Below, one piece after another: positions 8,200 to 17,566 of a stretch of 64,000 nt of DNA (the first letter of the stretch is position 1; each line of letters begins with the position of its first letter). Under the pieces are notes generated by a model. The model worked only from the letters and a program-made list of their open reading frames with translations. It was not told where the DNA came from and made no database searches. The translations under genes and the position numbers were made by a program. This DNA is from Chryseobacterium culicis (GTDB lineage: Bacteria; Bacteroidota; Bacteroidia; Flavobacteriales; Weeksellaceae). The stretch covers positions 404,665 to 468,664 of the forward strand of contig NZ_PCPP01000001.1 in NCBI RefSeq assembly GCF_002979755.1. The letters are read 5' to 3'.

Positions 8200-8630
8200 T
8201 TTCGTTGACAAGCAAAAAGATGTAAAGATTTTCTCAATGCTCATTTATAATTTTTAAACATCATTCTTTTGTTGGAAAATCGCAAAGACGCAAAGTTTTT
8301 TTAATTCTTGTTTGTAATTTTAAGGCGCAAGAAAATCAAAGATTTTCAGCAAACGATGACTATGAATTTTTCTGCAAGTTGCGGAAACTGTGCTCGTCTT
8401 TTTTTATTAGAATTTGTTTAATTAAAAGAATCTTCAAGTGATTAAAAAATAACCAGTATTCAATTTTATCGAAGATAAAATCCTTGCGCCTTAAAATATT
8501 TGATCTTCCAATTCCATTGCGTCTTTGCGTCTTTCAAAAAAGTTTATTTTTTTTTAACTAATGATATTTTGGTGTGTTTTTAAGGGGTGTTTTGTTTTAG
8601 ATATTAATATTTAATAATTTAAGTGTGGAT
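8200..8630. other. long non-coding gap with palindromic repeat unit
   Basis: About 490 bases separate the Crp/Fnr stop from the next start. I see no credible ORF on either strand. The gap holds the nested inverted repeat described at 8281-8535 and, at its 3' end, the promoter of the GNAT gene. Confidence 0.7.
8281..8535. repeat. nested inverted repeat, MITE- or REP-like
   Basis: The outer arms share GCAAAGACGCAA (8282-8293) and its complement TTGCGTCTTTGC (8517-8528). Inside them ATTTTAAGGCGCAAG at 8317-8331 is exactly complementary to 8483-8497, and the next inner bases also pair partly (8331-8344 with 8496-8509 region). A further small hairpin ATTTTATC-GAA-GATAAAAT lies at 8463-8481. The result is a roughly 255-base imperfectly palindromic unit with no coding capacity. 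Confidence 0.7.
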
Positions 8631-8664
8631 TTTGATGGGGTGTTTTGAAAATTTAGTAATTTTG
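8631..8664 (+). promoter_or_regulatory. promoter of the GNAT gene
   Basis: TTTG at 8631-8634, a 22-base spacer and TAATTTTG at 8657-8664 match the Bacteroidota consensus. The predicted start near 8668 leaves about 22 bases to the ATG at 8691 and makes the in-frame GTG at 8676 an unlikely start. Confidence 0.7.
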
Positions 8665-8690
8665 TATTAAAATAAGTGAATCCAATATTC

Positions 8691-9194
8691 ATGAAAAAAT
8701 TAAAATTCAGAAATGCTGAGCTGGCAGATTTACATAAAATTGTAGCCATATATAATTTAACAGTAGCCTCCAGGATGGTGACTGCAGATATGGAAGAAGT
8801 TTCTGTAGAAAGCAAACTAAAATGGTTTGAGGAACACAATCCTCAGACAAGACCACTTTGGGTAGTTGAAGATGAGCAGGATGAAACCGTAGGGTGGGTG
8901 AGCTTCAGTTCATTCCATGAAAGAGCGGCATACAATGGAACGGTAGAAGTAAGCATTTATCTGGATGAAACCTGCAGAGGAAAAGGATATGGAAAAACTA
9001 TTCTTCAGTATTGTATTGATAACGCTGGAAAATTTGGGGTAAAAAACCTTGTAGCTCTTATTTTTCTTCACAATGAACCCAGTTTGAAGTTGTTCAGATA
9101 CTTCGGCTTTGAAGATTGGGGAAGCCTTCCTAATGTAGCGATTTTGGATGGTGTGGAGAGAAGTCTGAAGATTTTAGGGAAGAGAATAGATTAA
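8691..9194 (+). CDS. GNAT N-acetyltransferase (phosphinothricin acetyltransferase-like)
   Basis: Protein of 167 residues. Residues ~1-15 (KKLKFRNAELADLHKIVAIYN) are the usual GNAT opening. The acetyl-CoA loop is the segment VSIYLDETCRGKGYGKTIL (RGKGYG equals the R/Q-x-x-G-x-G/A motif), followed by the late LHNEPSLKLFRYFGFEDWG strand-helix element typical of the Pat/YwnH subgroup. It likely acetylates a small amine or an amino-acid analogue such as methionine sulfoximine; the substrate cannot be read. The start at 8691 is chosen from the promoter position. Confidence 0.88.
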   Translation: MKKLKFRNAELADLHKIVAIYNLTVASRMVTADMEEVSVESKLKWFEEHNPQTRPLWVVEDEQDETVGWVSFSSFHERAAYNGTVEVSIYLDETCRGKGYGKTILQYCIDNAGKFGVKNLVALIFLHNEPSLKLFRYFGFEDWGSLPNVAILDGVERSLKILGKRID

Positions 9195-9208
9195 ATTTAA
9201 AGGAATTA

Positions 9209-9274
9209 ATTGTATTCAATAATACAATAGAAAGTATAAAAAAATAGCTGTCTCAAATTTGAAACAGCTATTTT
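9209..9274. terminator. hairpin plus bidirectional terminator
   Basis: ATTGTATT-CAAT-AATACAAT at 9209-9228 precedes the stronger stem AAAATAGCTGT with ACAGCTATTTT at 9241-9274. It separates the convergent GNAT and MATE genes. Confidence 0.8.
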
Positions 9275-9278
9275 ATTT

Positions 9279-10640
9279 TTATGAATTCTGCTTAATTCTT
9301 TTCGCAGACATATTCAGAAATCGTTTCACCAGGAAAACGGCTGATACTGTCAGTCCTAATCCAAGTGCGATCCACATTCCGAATGCTCCCATTTCCAATG
9401 TTACACAGAAGAAATATCCCAAAGGAATGGTAATTACCCAATAAGCAATAAAGGTATAGATAGATGGAATTTTCACATCCTGAAGCCCTCTCAGCATTCC
9501 TAATGCAGTCACCTGAATTCCGTCAGAAAGTTGGAATAAAGCTGCAATGATCATAAGTTTTGCTGCCAGTGTAATTACTTCCACTTCTTCTTTTTTCGTA
9601 AAGAATGTAGGGAGTATATTTCTGCCTAAAATAAATACCAGTCCACAGATACACATGAAAATAAAAGCAATCTTCAGGTTGTTGATTCCTACTTTTCTCA
9701 GTTCAACAAAGTTCTGTTCGCCCAGTTTTCTTCCGATCATTACCGTAGAAGCAACACTAAACCCGACGCATAGGTTGAAGGTGAAGGAAGCCATACTTAA
9801 AGCAATCTGGTGAGAAGCAATATCATGAGCAGAAATCAGTCCGCAGATAAATGCAGCCCCGGCAAATGCTGTTACTTCAAAGAACATCTGTAAAGCTGTA
9901 GGCAATCCAAGCCTTACCATTTTATCAAACATTTGCTTTGAGAAATCCTGAATTTTTAAAGAAAAATCCTTGATATAGCGTCTTGTTCTTTTTTCTTTAA
10001 GCAATACAAAATACAGGAAAACCACCATGAAAACTCTGGAAATCAAGGTTGCCAAAGCGGATCCTTGTACACCCATTGCAGGTATTCCCCAAAGTCCTTT
10101 GATAAAGACATAGTTTAATGCAATATTGATGATGTTGGCAATAATGGTAGCTTTCGTAACACCAATGGTATAAGACAGTCCTTCAGAAACTTCACGAAGC
10201 GTCTGGAATGCCATGAACGGAATCATACTGACCACCATTATACTTAAAAATCCTACGGTATCAGGAATGATCTTGGCAGGTTGTCCCGAGTGATAGAGTA
10301 GTGGCATTCCCAACAGTAAAACCACCATAAGGATAATCCCAACAGACATATTGATGATAAAACCATGGCTGAATACGGAATTGATCGTAGCATGATCCTC
10401 TTTTGAGTGTGCTTCCGAAACCAATGGCGGGATTGCAAATGAAAAGCCCAGGGCTAATACAAATATGGAGAAAAACACAGCGTTACCCAATGAAACGGAT
10501 GCCAGTGCATCGGCACCCAAAAGTTTTCCGACAATAATATTATCGAATAAATTTACTGAAACCTGCCCTACCTGGGTAAGCATCACAGGCAGAGCCAAAG
10601 TCAGGCATTCTTTTGTATAGTTTTTGTTTAAAAAGTTCAT
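9279..10640 (-). CDS. MATE-family efflux transporter
   Basis: Protein of 453 residues with twelve predicted membrane helices in two related halves. The first half opens ECLTLALPVMLTQVGQVSVNLFDNIIVG and the second PTALQMFFEVTAFAGAAF, which fits the MATE pseudo-repeat (NorM branch). The family exports cationic drugs or metabolites in exchange for Na+ or H+. It is a single minus-strand gene, followed by a bidirectional terminator; the upstream neighbour is a sigma-54 response regulator with its own terminator, so the two are probably separate units. Confidence 0.92.
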   Translation of the reverse strand: MNFLNKNYTKECLTLALPVMLTQVGQVSVNLFDNIIVGKLLGADALASVSLGNAVFFSIFVLALGFSFAIPPLVSEAHSKEDHATINSVFSHGFIINMSVGIILMVVLLLGMPLLYHSGQPAKIIPDTVGFLSIMVVSMIPFMAFQTLREVSEGLSYTIGVTKATIIANIINIALNYVFIKGLWGIPAMGVQGSALATLISRVFMVVFLYFVLLKEKRTRRYIKDFSLKIQDFSKQMFDKMVRLGLPTALQMFFEVTAFAGAAFICGLISAHDIASHQIALSMASFTFNLCVGFSVASTVMIGRKLGEQNFVELRKVGINNLKIAFIFMCICGLVFILGRNILPTFFTKKEEVEVITLAAKLMIIAALFQLSDGIQVTALGMLRGLQDVKIPSIYTFIAYWVITIPLGYFFCVTLEMGAFGMWIALGLGLTVSAVFLVKRFLNMSAKRIKQNS

Positions 10641-10685
10641 AATATTTTAAGATTCATATAGTTTATAATTAAAATAGGGGCAAAA

Positions 10686-10717
10686 AAAAATTTGCAGTGG
10701 TAACACTGCAAATTTTT
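10686..10717 (-). terminator. intrinsic terminator of the response regulator gene
   Basis: A 14-base perfect stem (AAAAATTTGCAGTG with its complement) around GTAA, with a T-run in the minus direction, 24 bases after the response regulator stop. Confidence 0.88.
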
Positions 10718-10740
10718 ATATATGGTAAATAATAACTTTA

Positions 10741-11925
10741 TTATTTCCTTACAAAACTTGCAACGTCACCTTCAGAAACAGTGTTTCCACCAAGAATAAT
10801 CAATCTTTCCACAACATTCCTTAATTCCCTGATATTTCCAGTCCATGAAAGAGCTTTTAAAGCATCAATAGCTTTATCGTCAAATTTTTTCGCAGAAGTA
10901 CCATGCTCATCAGCAATCATCCCTGAAAAATGTTCAACCAGCAATTTGATATCCTCTTTTCTTTCATCCAAAGGTGGAACATAAATTTCAATTACAGAAA
11001 GTCTGTGGTAAAGGTCTTCTCTGAATTTTCCTTCCTCAATTTCTTTCTGCATATTCTTATTGGTTGCCGCAATTACTCTTACGTCAACTTTGATTTCTTT
11101 ATCACTTCCCACAGGAGAAACTTTGCTTTCCTGAAGGGCTCTCAATACCTTAGCCTGAGCGATAAGACTCATGTCACCAATCTCGTCAAGGAAGATCGTA
11201 CCGTTGTTAGCCTGTTCAAATTTTCCCTGCTTATCTTTAATAGCACCTGTAAAAGATCCTTTTACGTGTCCGAAAAGCTCAGACTCAATAAGTTCAGATG
11301 GAATAGCCGCACAGTTTACCTCTACCATAGGACCTCTTGCACGCTCACTTTGATTATGAATTGCATGGGCTACCAATTCTTTTCCGGCACCGTTAGGCCC
11401 GGTGATTAGAACTCTGGCGTCAGAAACTGCTACTTTTTCGATCATATCCTGAATCTTTTGGAGAGCAGCAGACGTACCAATCATCTGGTATTTTTTACTT
11501 ACTTTTTTCTTTAAGGTTTTATTTTCAGTCTGAAGATTTTTGTTTTCTTTCTTCAGAGTTTCTTTAACCAATGCATTTTTCACACTTGTAATAAGTCTGT
11601 TGATATCAATTGGTTTGGAAATAAAATCGTATGCACCCTCTTTCAAACAGGAAACAGCAGAATCAATATCTGCGTGGCCTGAAATCATGATAAAAGTAGT
11701 TTCTGGTTTTAATGCAAGACTTTGCTTCAACAGTTCGGTTCCTGAAAGTTTAGGCATCTTGATATCAGAAATCACCAAAGCGAAATCTTCTTTTTCTACC
11801 TGTTTGTAACCTTCAAGGCCGTCTTCGGCGATAACAAATTCATAATCGGTTAGTTCATCCGAAAGAATACTGTGAAGTACTCCCGAGATTGCTTTTTCGT
11901 CTTCTACTATAAGGATTTTTTGCAT
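10741..11925 (-). CDS. sigma-54-dependent response regulator lacking a Fis-type HTH
   Basis: Protein of 394 residues. Residues 1-120 are a receiver domain with phosphoacceptor D54 (VISDIKMP) and K104. A coiled-coil-like linker (about 120-145, KKENKNLQTENKTLKKK) leads to the AAA+ domain: Walker A GPNGAGKE (176-183), the sigma-54 contact loop GSFTGA (223-228, a variant of GAFTGA), Walker B TIFLDEIGD (243-251). The protein ends right after the AAA+ lid (GNIRELRNVVERL...VASFVRK), so the usual C-terminal Fis-like DNA-binding helix-turn-helix is absent. It may activate sigma-54 promoters without specific enhancer binding or with a partner. A histidine kinase partner is not in the window. Confidence 0.9.
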   Translation of the reverse strand: MQKILIVEDEKAISGVLHSILSDELTDYEFVIAEDGLEGYKQVEKEDFALVISDIKMPKLSGTELLKQSLALKPETTFIMISGHADIDSAVSCLKEGAYDFISKPIDINRLITSVKNALVKETLKKENKNLQTENKTLKKKVSKKYQMIGTSAALQKIQDMIEKVAVSDARVLITGPNGAGKELVAHAIHNQSERARGPMVEVNCAAIPSELIESELFGHVKGSFTGAIKDKQGKFEQANNGTIFLDEIGDMSLIAQAKVLRALQESKVSPVGSDKEIKVDVRVIAATNKNMQKEIEEGKFREDLYHRLSVIEIYVPPLDERKEDIKLLVEHFSGMIADEHGTSAKKFDDKAIDALKALSWTGNIRELRNVVERLIILGGNTVSEGDVASFVRK

Positions 11926-11930
11926 AGTTG

Positions 11931-11938
11931 CAAATTTA
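11931..11938 (-). promoter_or_regulatory. -7 element directly at the response regulator start
   Basis: TAAATTTG (TAnnTTTG) on the minus strand ends only five bases before the ATG at 11925, so a transcript starting at the usual distance would have almost no leader. Confidence 0.5.
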
Positions 11939-11981
11939 AATTTTTTGTTTCAATTATTAGCAAAAACTGTACCTAAATATT

Positions 11982-12641
11982 CTATTTTGAGTAGTCTCTT
12001 TTCCCAAAAATCGCAGATCCAACCCTCACAGAGTTAGCCCCACACTCGATCGCTATAGGGAAATCATCGCTCATTCCCATTGATAAGGTGTTTACAGTTT
12101 TTAATTGATTTAATTCGTCAAAAAGACTCTTTAAGGTTAAAAATTCATTTCTTACCTGCTGCTCATCATCTGTGAATGTTGCCATTCCCATTAAGCCAGT
12201 AATTTCAACATTGGGAAACTTACCTTCCATATATTGCTGGTAAGCATTTTTAGCCTCAGAAATTTCAAGTCCGAATTTACTTTCTTCTGCGGCAATTTTT
12301 ACCTGTAAAAGAACTTTAATAACTCTGCTGTTCTTTTCTGCTTCTTTGTTGATTTCTGTCAATAGTTTTTCAGAATCCACACTTTGTATGGTATCTATGA
12401 AAGGAGCTATATATTTTACTTTATTGGTCTGTAAATGACCAATCAGGTGCCATTGGATATCCTGAGGAAGAAGCGGGGCTTTCTCCATCAGTTCCTGTAC
12501 TTTATTCTCTCCAAAAACTTTTTGTCCGAGATCATACACTTCCTGAACTGCAGAAGCCGGATGTGTTTTCGAAACAGCAACCAGTTGAACACCGGATGGC
12601 AGCTGATCTTTTATAGCGTTGTAATTTTCTTTAATACTCAT
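11982..12641 (-). CDS. yggS: YggS-family PLP homeostasis protein
   Basis: Protein of 219 residues, a single alanine-racemase-like TIM barrel as in YggS/PLPBP. The PLP lysine is K25 in VAVSKTHP. Other family segments are FGENKVQEL, WHLIGHLQTNKVKYI and the phosphate-binding end LSMGMSDDFPIAIECGAN with VRVGSAIFG. The family binds PLP and buffers B6 vitamers rather than catalysing a known reaction. It lies downstream of the deacetylase gene with 74 bases between them, so they may share a transcript. Confidence 0.94.
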   Translation of the reverse strand: MSIKENYNAIKDQLPSGVQLVAVSKTHPASAVQEVYDLGQKVFGENKVQELMEKAPLLPQDIQWHLIGHLQTNKVKYIAPFIDTIQSVDSEKLLTEINKEAEKNSRVIKVLLQVKIAAEESKFGLEISEAKNAYQQYMEGKFPNVEITGLMGMATFTDDEQQVRNEFLTLKSLFDELNQLKTVNTLSMGMSDDFPIAIECGANSVRVGSAIFGKRDYSK

Positions 12642-12715
12642 AGATGCAAATTTCCGAAATTTCCCTGACAGTTCCCAGTCATGAATACATTTTACCTTAT
12701 ACTTTTACAGTGAAA

Positions 12716-13582
12716 TTAATTCAAAACCTCATTAATCTTAGGATACTGAGAAATTTTTCTGAAAACAAACTTGTTGCTTCTCTGTAGTTTTTCAATAAAC
12801 AGATCCAGCTCGTTGATGGAGTCTGCATCTCTCAGGTATTGGTCATGGGTAAGGAAAACAAGGTGTCTGGAAGTTTTCTCAAGGTCGTTTAAGAAAATAC
12901 TGTCCACTTTCTTGATCATGGCTTCATGGCTTCCTTTCAAAGTCATTTTCTGGGAAGGTCTCCATTCGAGATCCCATCCGATGACTTTATAACCTGCTTT
13001 CTTAAGGCCATCTGCAGCTGCAGTAGAACTTTTGATATCAGTTACGTTAATATTGTTGAGTCTCCAGATATTTCTTCCGGGAGTTCTTGCTATTTTATCA
13101 GTAAGCTTCAGACTGTCTTTTGCGATGTCAAAATCATGAACTACTGATTCAGCATTTTTATAAAAATCTGTGTATTTGTTATGGGCATGACTAAAGCTAT
13201 GGTTGGCAAGTTCTACAAGAGGATTTTGCTTCAGCAGCAGCAGATCATCTTTCTGCTTTTTGCTTCCATAGGCATGTTTTCCTACCAGAAAGGCGGTTGC
13301 ACAAACATTTCTTTTGTCCAGGATTTTTAAAAGATTTTCGGTTCCCTGATTGGGGCCGTCATCAAAGGTAAGGTAGATCACTCTTTTATCCGGGTCTACA
13401 CTTTCATCGTCCATATTGGGGACTATTTCTGCGGAAGGATGTTCCTGTGAACTGACGACGGGGTCGTTATTCACTTCATTTTTAAAATTACAGCTATACA
13501 GTAAAGCCGAAGTTGCACTCATCAATGCAAACATCCCTAGAAAAGTCGCATTTTTTGACTTTCCCGCAAAAATTTTTCTCAT
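12716..13582 (-). CDS. polysaccharide deacetylase family lipoprotein
   Basis: Protein of 288 residues from the ATG at 13582; an upstream TTG extension (to 13627) would place 15 residues before a clear export signal. Residues 1-31 are a lipoprotein signal ending in LLYSC (C31). The NodB homology domain is visible: motif 1 YLTFDDGPN, the metal-binding motif NHSFSHAH, the RTPGRN motif 3 and WDLEWRPS motif 4. These carbohydrate esterase 4 enzymes remove N- or O-acetyl groups from envelope polysaccharides using a divalent metal. The likely location is the periplasmic side of a membrane; the target glycan is unknown. Confidence 0.88.
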   Translation of the reverse strand: MRKIFAGKSKNATFLGMFALMSATSALLYSCNFKNEVNNDPVVSSQEHPSAEIVPNMDDESVDPDKRVIYLTFDDGPNQGTENLLKILDKRNVCATAFLVGKHAYGSKKQKDDLLLLKQNPLVELANHSFSHAHNKYTDFYKNAESVVHDFDIAKDSLKLTDKIARTPGRNIWRLNNINVTDIKSSTAAADGLKKAGYKVIGWDLEWRPSQKMTLKGSHEAMIKKVDSIFLNDLEKTSRHLVFLTHDQYLRDADSINELDLFIEKLQRSNKFVFRKISQYPKINEVLN

Positions 13583-13874
13583 AAAGATAATGGAATTTAA
13601 ATTGTTAAAAATCGTTAAAAATAACAATTGAAAGTTAACAAATTATATGCCATGCTGTGCAGTTGTTTTTCTTTTTAAGTTTATTTTAAGAACTTTATTT
13701 TAAAGGCAATTTCCAATAAGAATTGAATTGTAATTATATGATTTTGTTTTCCTTGCTTTTTAACATTTATAAATGCGAAACCAATAGTTTTTCTCTATAT
13801 ATGTTGATATTTTAATATTCTTCATTGAATGGAGAATTATTTTATTTTAACAAAAGATAATTTTTACAGAATCT
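13583..13874. other. AT-rich gap
   Basis: Nearly 300 bases of very AT-rich DNA between the deacetylase start and the DUF72 remnant stop. It should hold the deacetylase promoter. I see no ORF with family features and only minor hairpins. Confidence 0.5.
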
Positions 13875-14603
13875 TTATTTTAAGATGCTTTTTAAATACA
13901 GGGAATTTTTAATAGCTGCTATTCCCCAGGTATTATTGAAGAAAATAAATGAGGTTTGCGTAGCATTTTTAACCTTTTCAGCTAATACATCAATAAAATC
14001 TTTACTATATTCTGATTTGTAAAGAACAGGTTTCCCGTGAAGTCTATAATAAAGTATCTCCGAATGATTAATAATAAGGTCTTCGGGAAGATTGCCAGGA
14101 AAGCTTACACCCGAGAAAATAATATTATGTTTTTTTAAAAGATCAAATACTTCGTTTTGCCACCATGAGTTGTGTCGGAATTCAATGACGTTCAGGAATC
14201 TATGATCAATATTGTCAATGATCCGCTTTGTATTTTCTGCTGTGTTTTTAAAGGAAGGAGGAAATTGATATAGGAATCCGGAAAGTTTATCCTTTAGACT
14301 GTTTTGAATATGGTCGCAGAATAGAGTAATCTCATCTCTGGAATTTTCAAGCCTGTTTTGATGGGTGATGGCTTTGGGAATTTTAATGAAGAATCTGAAA
14401 TTATCAGGCGTTTCATCATATCACTTCAATAATGTTTTTGAAGTTGGTTTTCTATAAAAAGTAGAATTGATTTCTACGGCATTGAAGGTTGTTGAATATA
14501 AAGAAAGAAAATCTTTACTTTGGGCATTTTCAGGATATAAAGACCCTTTCCAGTCATTATTATAAAATCCCGAACATCCTATGTAAAGATTTTCTTTTGT
14601 CAT
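13875..14603 (-). pseudogene. DUF72 (YecE-like) protein interrupted by one in-frame TGA
   Basis: From the ATG at 14603 the frame encodes IGCSGFYNNDWKGSLYP and then FNAVEINSTFYRKPT, the DUF72 N-terminus, but stops after 60 residues at TGA 14423-14421. The same frame then continues open for 181 codons to TAA at 13875-13877. It reads YDETPDNFRFFIKIP, ENTKRIIDN, FRHNSWW and IYFNNTWGIAAIKN-like segments, which are conserved DUF72 parts. The total of 242 codons equals a full-length member. In relatives the position of the TGA is a tryptophan (E. coli YecE has RWREQTTDDFRF), so a single TGG to TGA change explains it. It lies four bases after the P-type ATPase stop. Confidence 0.85.
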
Positions 14604-14607
14604 AATG

Positions 14608-17472
14608 TTATTTTATATCCAGATCCACTGAGTTGAGCCTTAATGAATTCAGTATCACAGACAAGGAACTGAAGCTCATTGCAGCAGCTGCAATCATTGG
14701 TGATAAAAGAATTCCAAAGAATGGATACAATAATCCTGCCGCAACCGGAACTCCCAAAACATTATAAATGAACGCAAAGAATAGGTTTTCTTTAATGTTT
14801 TTGAGAAGCTTTTCACTTAACAATTTCGCTTTTGCCACCCCTAAGATGTCTCCTTTTAGTAAAGTAATCTCAGCACTTTCAATGGCAACATCTGTTCCTG
14901 TTCCCATAGCAATTCCCACATCGGATTGGGCAAGGGCAGGAGAGTCATTGATGCCATCTCCGGTCATGGCTACAATTTTACCTTGTTGTTGTAGTTTTTT
15001 TACCTCGTTGAGTTTATCTTCAGGAAGGCAGTTGGCTTTGAAATGCTTAATTCCTAATTCATCTGCAACAGCTTTTGCAGTATGCTCATTGTCTCCTGTC
15101 ATCATGATGACGTCTATTCCTTCACTCATCAGCTGTTTCACTGCTTTTTTAGAGCTTTCTTTGATTTTGTCTGTAAAGCTTATGAATCCAAGCACCTGCT
15201 GATCCTGTGCGATGTAAGAAATTGTATGTGCCTTTGACTGTACTTCGACAGCTTTTCGTTTTACGTTTTCGGGAATTGTAATCTGATGGGAGGTCAACAG
15301 GCTTTCATTTCCTAAGTAAGCAGTCTTATTATTGATTTTTCCTTTTACTCCTTTTCCGGAAATATTTTCAAACTGATCTACCTTTTCAGCAGTAAGATTC
15401 TCTTCCTTTGCTCTTTTTATAACGGCATTGGAAAGTGGATGTTCAGAATTCTGATTCAAAGAAAAAGCAAGTTGTAAAATCTGATGCTGATCACCGTTTA
15501 CTGTTTCAATGTGTTCTACTGATGGTTTTCCTTCCGTTAAGGTTCCTGTTTTATCAGTGATCAGGACATTCACTTTATTCATTTGTTCAAGAGCTTCTGC
15601 ATTCTTGATCAGGATTCCGTTTTTAGCTCCTTTTCCGATTCCTACCATTAAAGACATGGGAGTTGCAAGCCCAAGTGCACAGGGACATGCTACAATTAAA
15701 ACTGCCACAGCATTCACAAAGGCAAATAAACTTCTTTTTCCTTCCGGACCGAAAAACTGCCACAGAATAAAAGTAAGGGCAGCGATAAGGATGACCACAG
15801 GAACAAAAACTTTTGAAACTTTGTCGGTAAGCTTCTGGATTGGAGCTTTGCTGCGGCTCGCTTCATTGACCATTTTAATGATTTGTGAAAGCAGGGTTTC
15901 ATCACCTACTTTTTCTGCCTTCATAATGAATACCTGATTACCGTTTATGGTTCCGGAAGACACTTTATCATCTACATTTTTTTCAACAGGAATAGGTTCT
16001 CCCGTAATCATGCTTTCGTCAACAATAGAATTACCTTCAATGATTTTTCCGTCTACCGGAATTTTTTCACCAGGTTTTACTTTTAATAAATCTCCTATTT
16101 TTACCTGAGAAAGCAGAACTTTCTTTTCTTCACCATTTACGATGAGATTGGCTTCATCGGGAGAAAGATTCATCAATTCTTTGATGGCATTTCCCGTTTT
16201 TTTATGAGCTGCAGCCTCCATCAATTGCCCTAAAATAACAAGGGTTAAAATCACACAGACCGCTTCAAAATATAAAGGAATTTCATGATTATGGCCACGA
16301 ATTTCATGCGGAATGATATCCGGGAAAATTAATGCTACAATACTGAAAATAAATGCTGCAGCTACGCCCAGAGCGATAAGACTGAACATGTTAAGATTCC
16401 AGGTTTTAAAAGAAACCCAACCTCTTTTTAACAGAAACCAGCCTGAATAAAACATCACCGGAAGCGTTAAAGCAAGTTCAATAAATCCCTGAACCTGATG
16501 GGAAAAAGGGAAATTGATAAACATTCCACCCATGGAAAGAATGAAAACGGGAATGGTAAATGCTAATGAAGTAATGAATTTCCTTTTTAATAGAGTATAA
16601 GTTTCATCTTCTTCATCTTCACTACTGTCTGGCATTCTTACGAGATCCATCCCGCAGATCGGGCAGTCTCCGGGTTCATCACGGATGATTTCCGGGTGCA
16701 TAGGGCAGGTGTATTTTGCGGTTTTCTTTTCGGGATACTTTACAAGATCCATTCCGCAAACAGGGCATCCTACATTGGAATCGTAGGTTTTATCACCTTC
16801 ACAATACATCGGACAGTAATATCTGCCTGCCATTTCATCAGTTACTTTAGGAGCTTCATGATTGTGACTATGGCTATGATCATGATGATGAGAGTGGGAA
16901 TGAGAATGATGTTGATGCGAACCCGCTTTTTGTACAAGCTCTTCCGTGATAGGTTCTAAATGCATGTGGCAAACCGGGCAATCTCCTTTTTCATCGTACA
17001 CTTTATCTCCTTCACAAAACATCGGACAATAGTGTTTTCCGATACTGTCTTTAAAGTTTTCCGGAAGAAGGGTTGAGGAATAGGTCGGTTTGTGATTAGG
17101 GTCTTTAGCCAGTTTTTCTTCAATAGGAACCAGATACATTTTGCAGACAGGACATCTTTCGCCCTGTTTGAAATATACTTTATCTCCTTCGCACTCCATT
17201 GGACAATAGTATACTGAAGACGGAGATACGCGATCCTGAGGTTTTACAAAGGTGGTTTCAGGATGATTGGGATCTTCAAGTCTGTATTTTCCTATTTCTG
17301 CCAAAGCATCATTTAAAGCTGAAAGTTTTACTCCATGCTCAGAAGTGATTGTTGCGGTATTGGTTTCCAGATTTACATCGGCGGTAACCCCATCAACACT
17401 GTTCAGTTGATTTGAAATTTTTTTCTGGCAGCCGGAACAGGTCATTCCGAGTATTTTATACTGTTGGTCCAT
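14608..17472 (-). CDS. copA: copper-type heavy-metal P-type ATPase with multiple N-terminal metal-binding modules
   Basis: Protein of 954 residues from the ATG at 17472 (an upstream ATG at 17502 would add ten residues). Order: HMA domain with GMTCSGC (9-15); three YYCPMxCEGDK...CPVCxM modules and one YTCPMHPE...CPICGMDL module (heavy-metal-binding domain type); a His-rich stretch ([16 protein letters not shown]) between the second and third; eight membrane helices; TGEP actuator loop; CPC transport site (596-598); phosphorylation site DKTGT with D640; SEHPLS; GDGIND. The CPC and HP signatures indicate Cu+ export (PIB-1) with silver possible. It is located in the inner membrane. The cluster with an HMA-AraC regulator supports copper control. 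The gene symbol is by family, not proven. Confidence 0.92.
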   Translation of the reverse strand: MDQQYKILGMTCSGCQKKISNQLNSVDGVTADVNLETNTATITSEHGVKLSALNDALAEIGKYRLEDPNHPETTFVKPQDRVSPSSVYYCPMECEGDKVYFKQGERCPVCKMYLVPIEEKLAKDPNHKPTYSSTLLPENFKDSIGKHYCPMFCEGDKVYDEKGDCPVCHMHLEPITEELVQKAGSHQHHSHSHSHHHDHSHSHNHEAPKVTDEMAGRYYCPMYCEGDKTYDSNVGCPVCGMDLVKYPEKKTAKYTCPMHPEIIRDEPGDCPICGMDLVRMPDSSEDEEDETYTLLKRKFITSLAFTIPVFILSMGGMFINFPFSHQVQGFIELALTLPVMFYSGWFLLKRGWVSFKTWNLNMFSLIALGVAAAFIFSIVALIFPDIIPHEIRGHNHEIPLYFEAVCVILTLVILGQLMEAAAHKKTGNAIKELMNLSPDEANLIVNGEEKKVLLSQVKIGDLLKVKPGEKIPVDGKIIEGNSIVDESMITGEPIPVEKNVDDKVSSGTINGNQVFIMKAEKVGDETLLSQIIKMVNEASRSKAPIQKLTDKVSKVFVPVVILIAALTFILWQFFGPEGKRSLFAFVNAVAVLIVACPCALGLATPMSLMVGIGKGAKNGILIKNAEALEQMNKVNVLITDKTGTLTEGKPSVEHIETVNGDQHQILQLAFSLNQNSEHPLSNAVIKRAKEENLTAEKVDQFENISGKGVKGKINNKTAYLGNESLLTSHQITIPENVKRKAVEVQSKAHTISYIAQDQQVLGFISFTDKIKESSKKAVKQLMSEGIDVIMMTGDNEHTAKAVADELGIKHFKANCLPEDKLNEVKKLQQQGKIVAMTGDGINDSPALAQSDVGIAMGTGTDVAIESAEITLLKGDILGVAKAKLLSEKLLKNIKENLFFAFIYNVLGVPVAAGLLYPFFGILLSPMIAAAAMSFSSLSVILNSLRLNSVDLDIK

Positions 17473-17566
17473 GATTCTTAAATTTATAGTACAAATTTCC
17501 AAAATGGAAAACTAAGGCTGTTATAAATTTAAGGATAATAGTTATAAAATTAGGTGGAGTGGAAGA

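Noticed and set aside
10930..11409. Open frame of 159 codons antisense to the sigma-54 regulator
   Set aside because: It lies opposite the AAA+ domain with no family features.
12926..13147. Open frame on the plus strand across the deacetylase gene
   Set aside because: It is antisense to motif 3/4 of the polysaccharide deacetylase and has no independent support.
16696..16959. Plus-strand frame of 87 codons with many Met and Arg
   Set aside because: It is the complement of the His-rich stretch and metal modules of the P-type ATPase.
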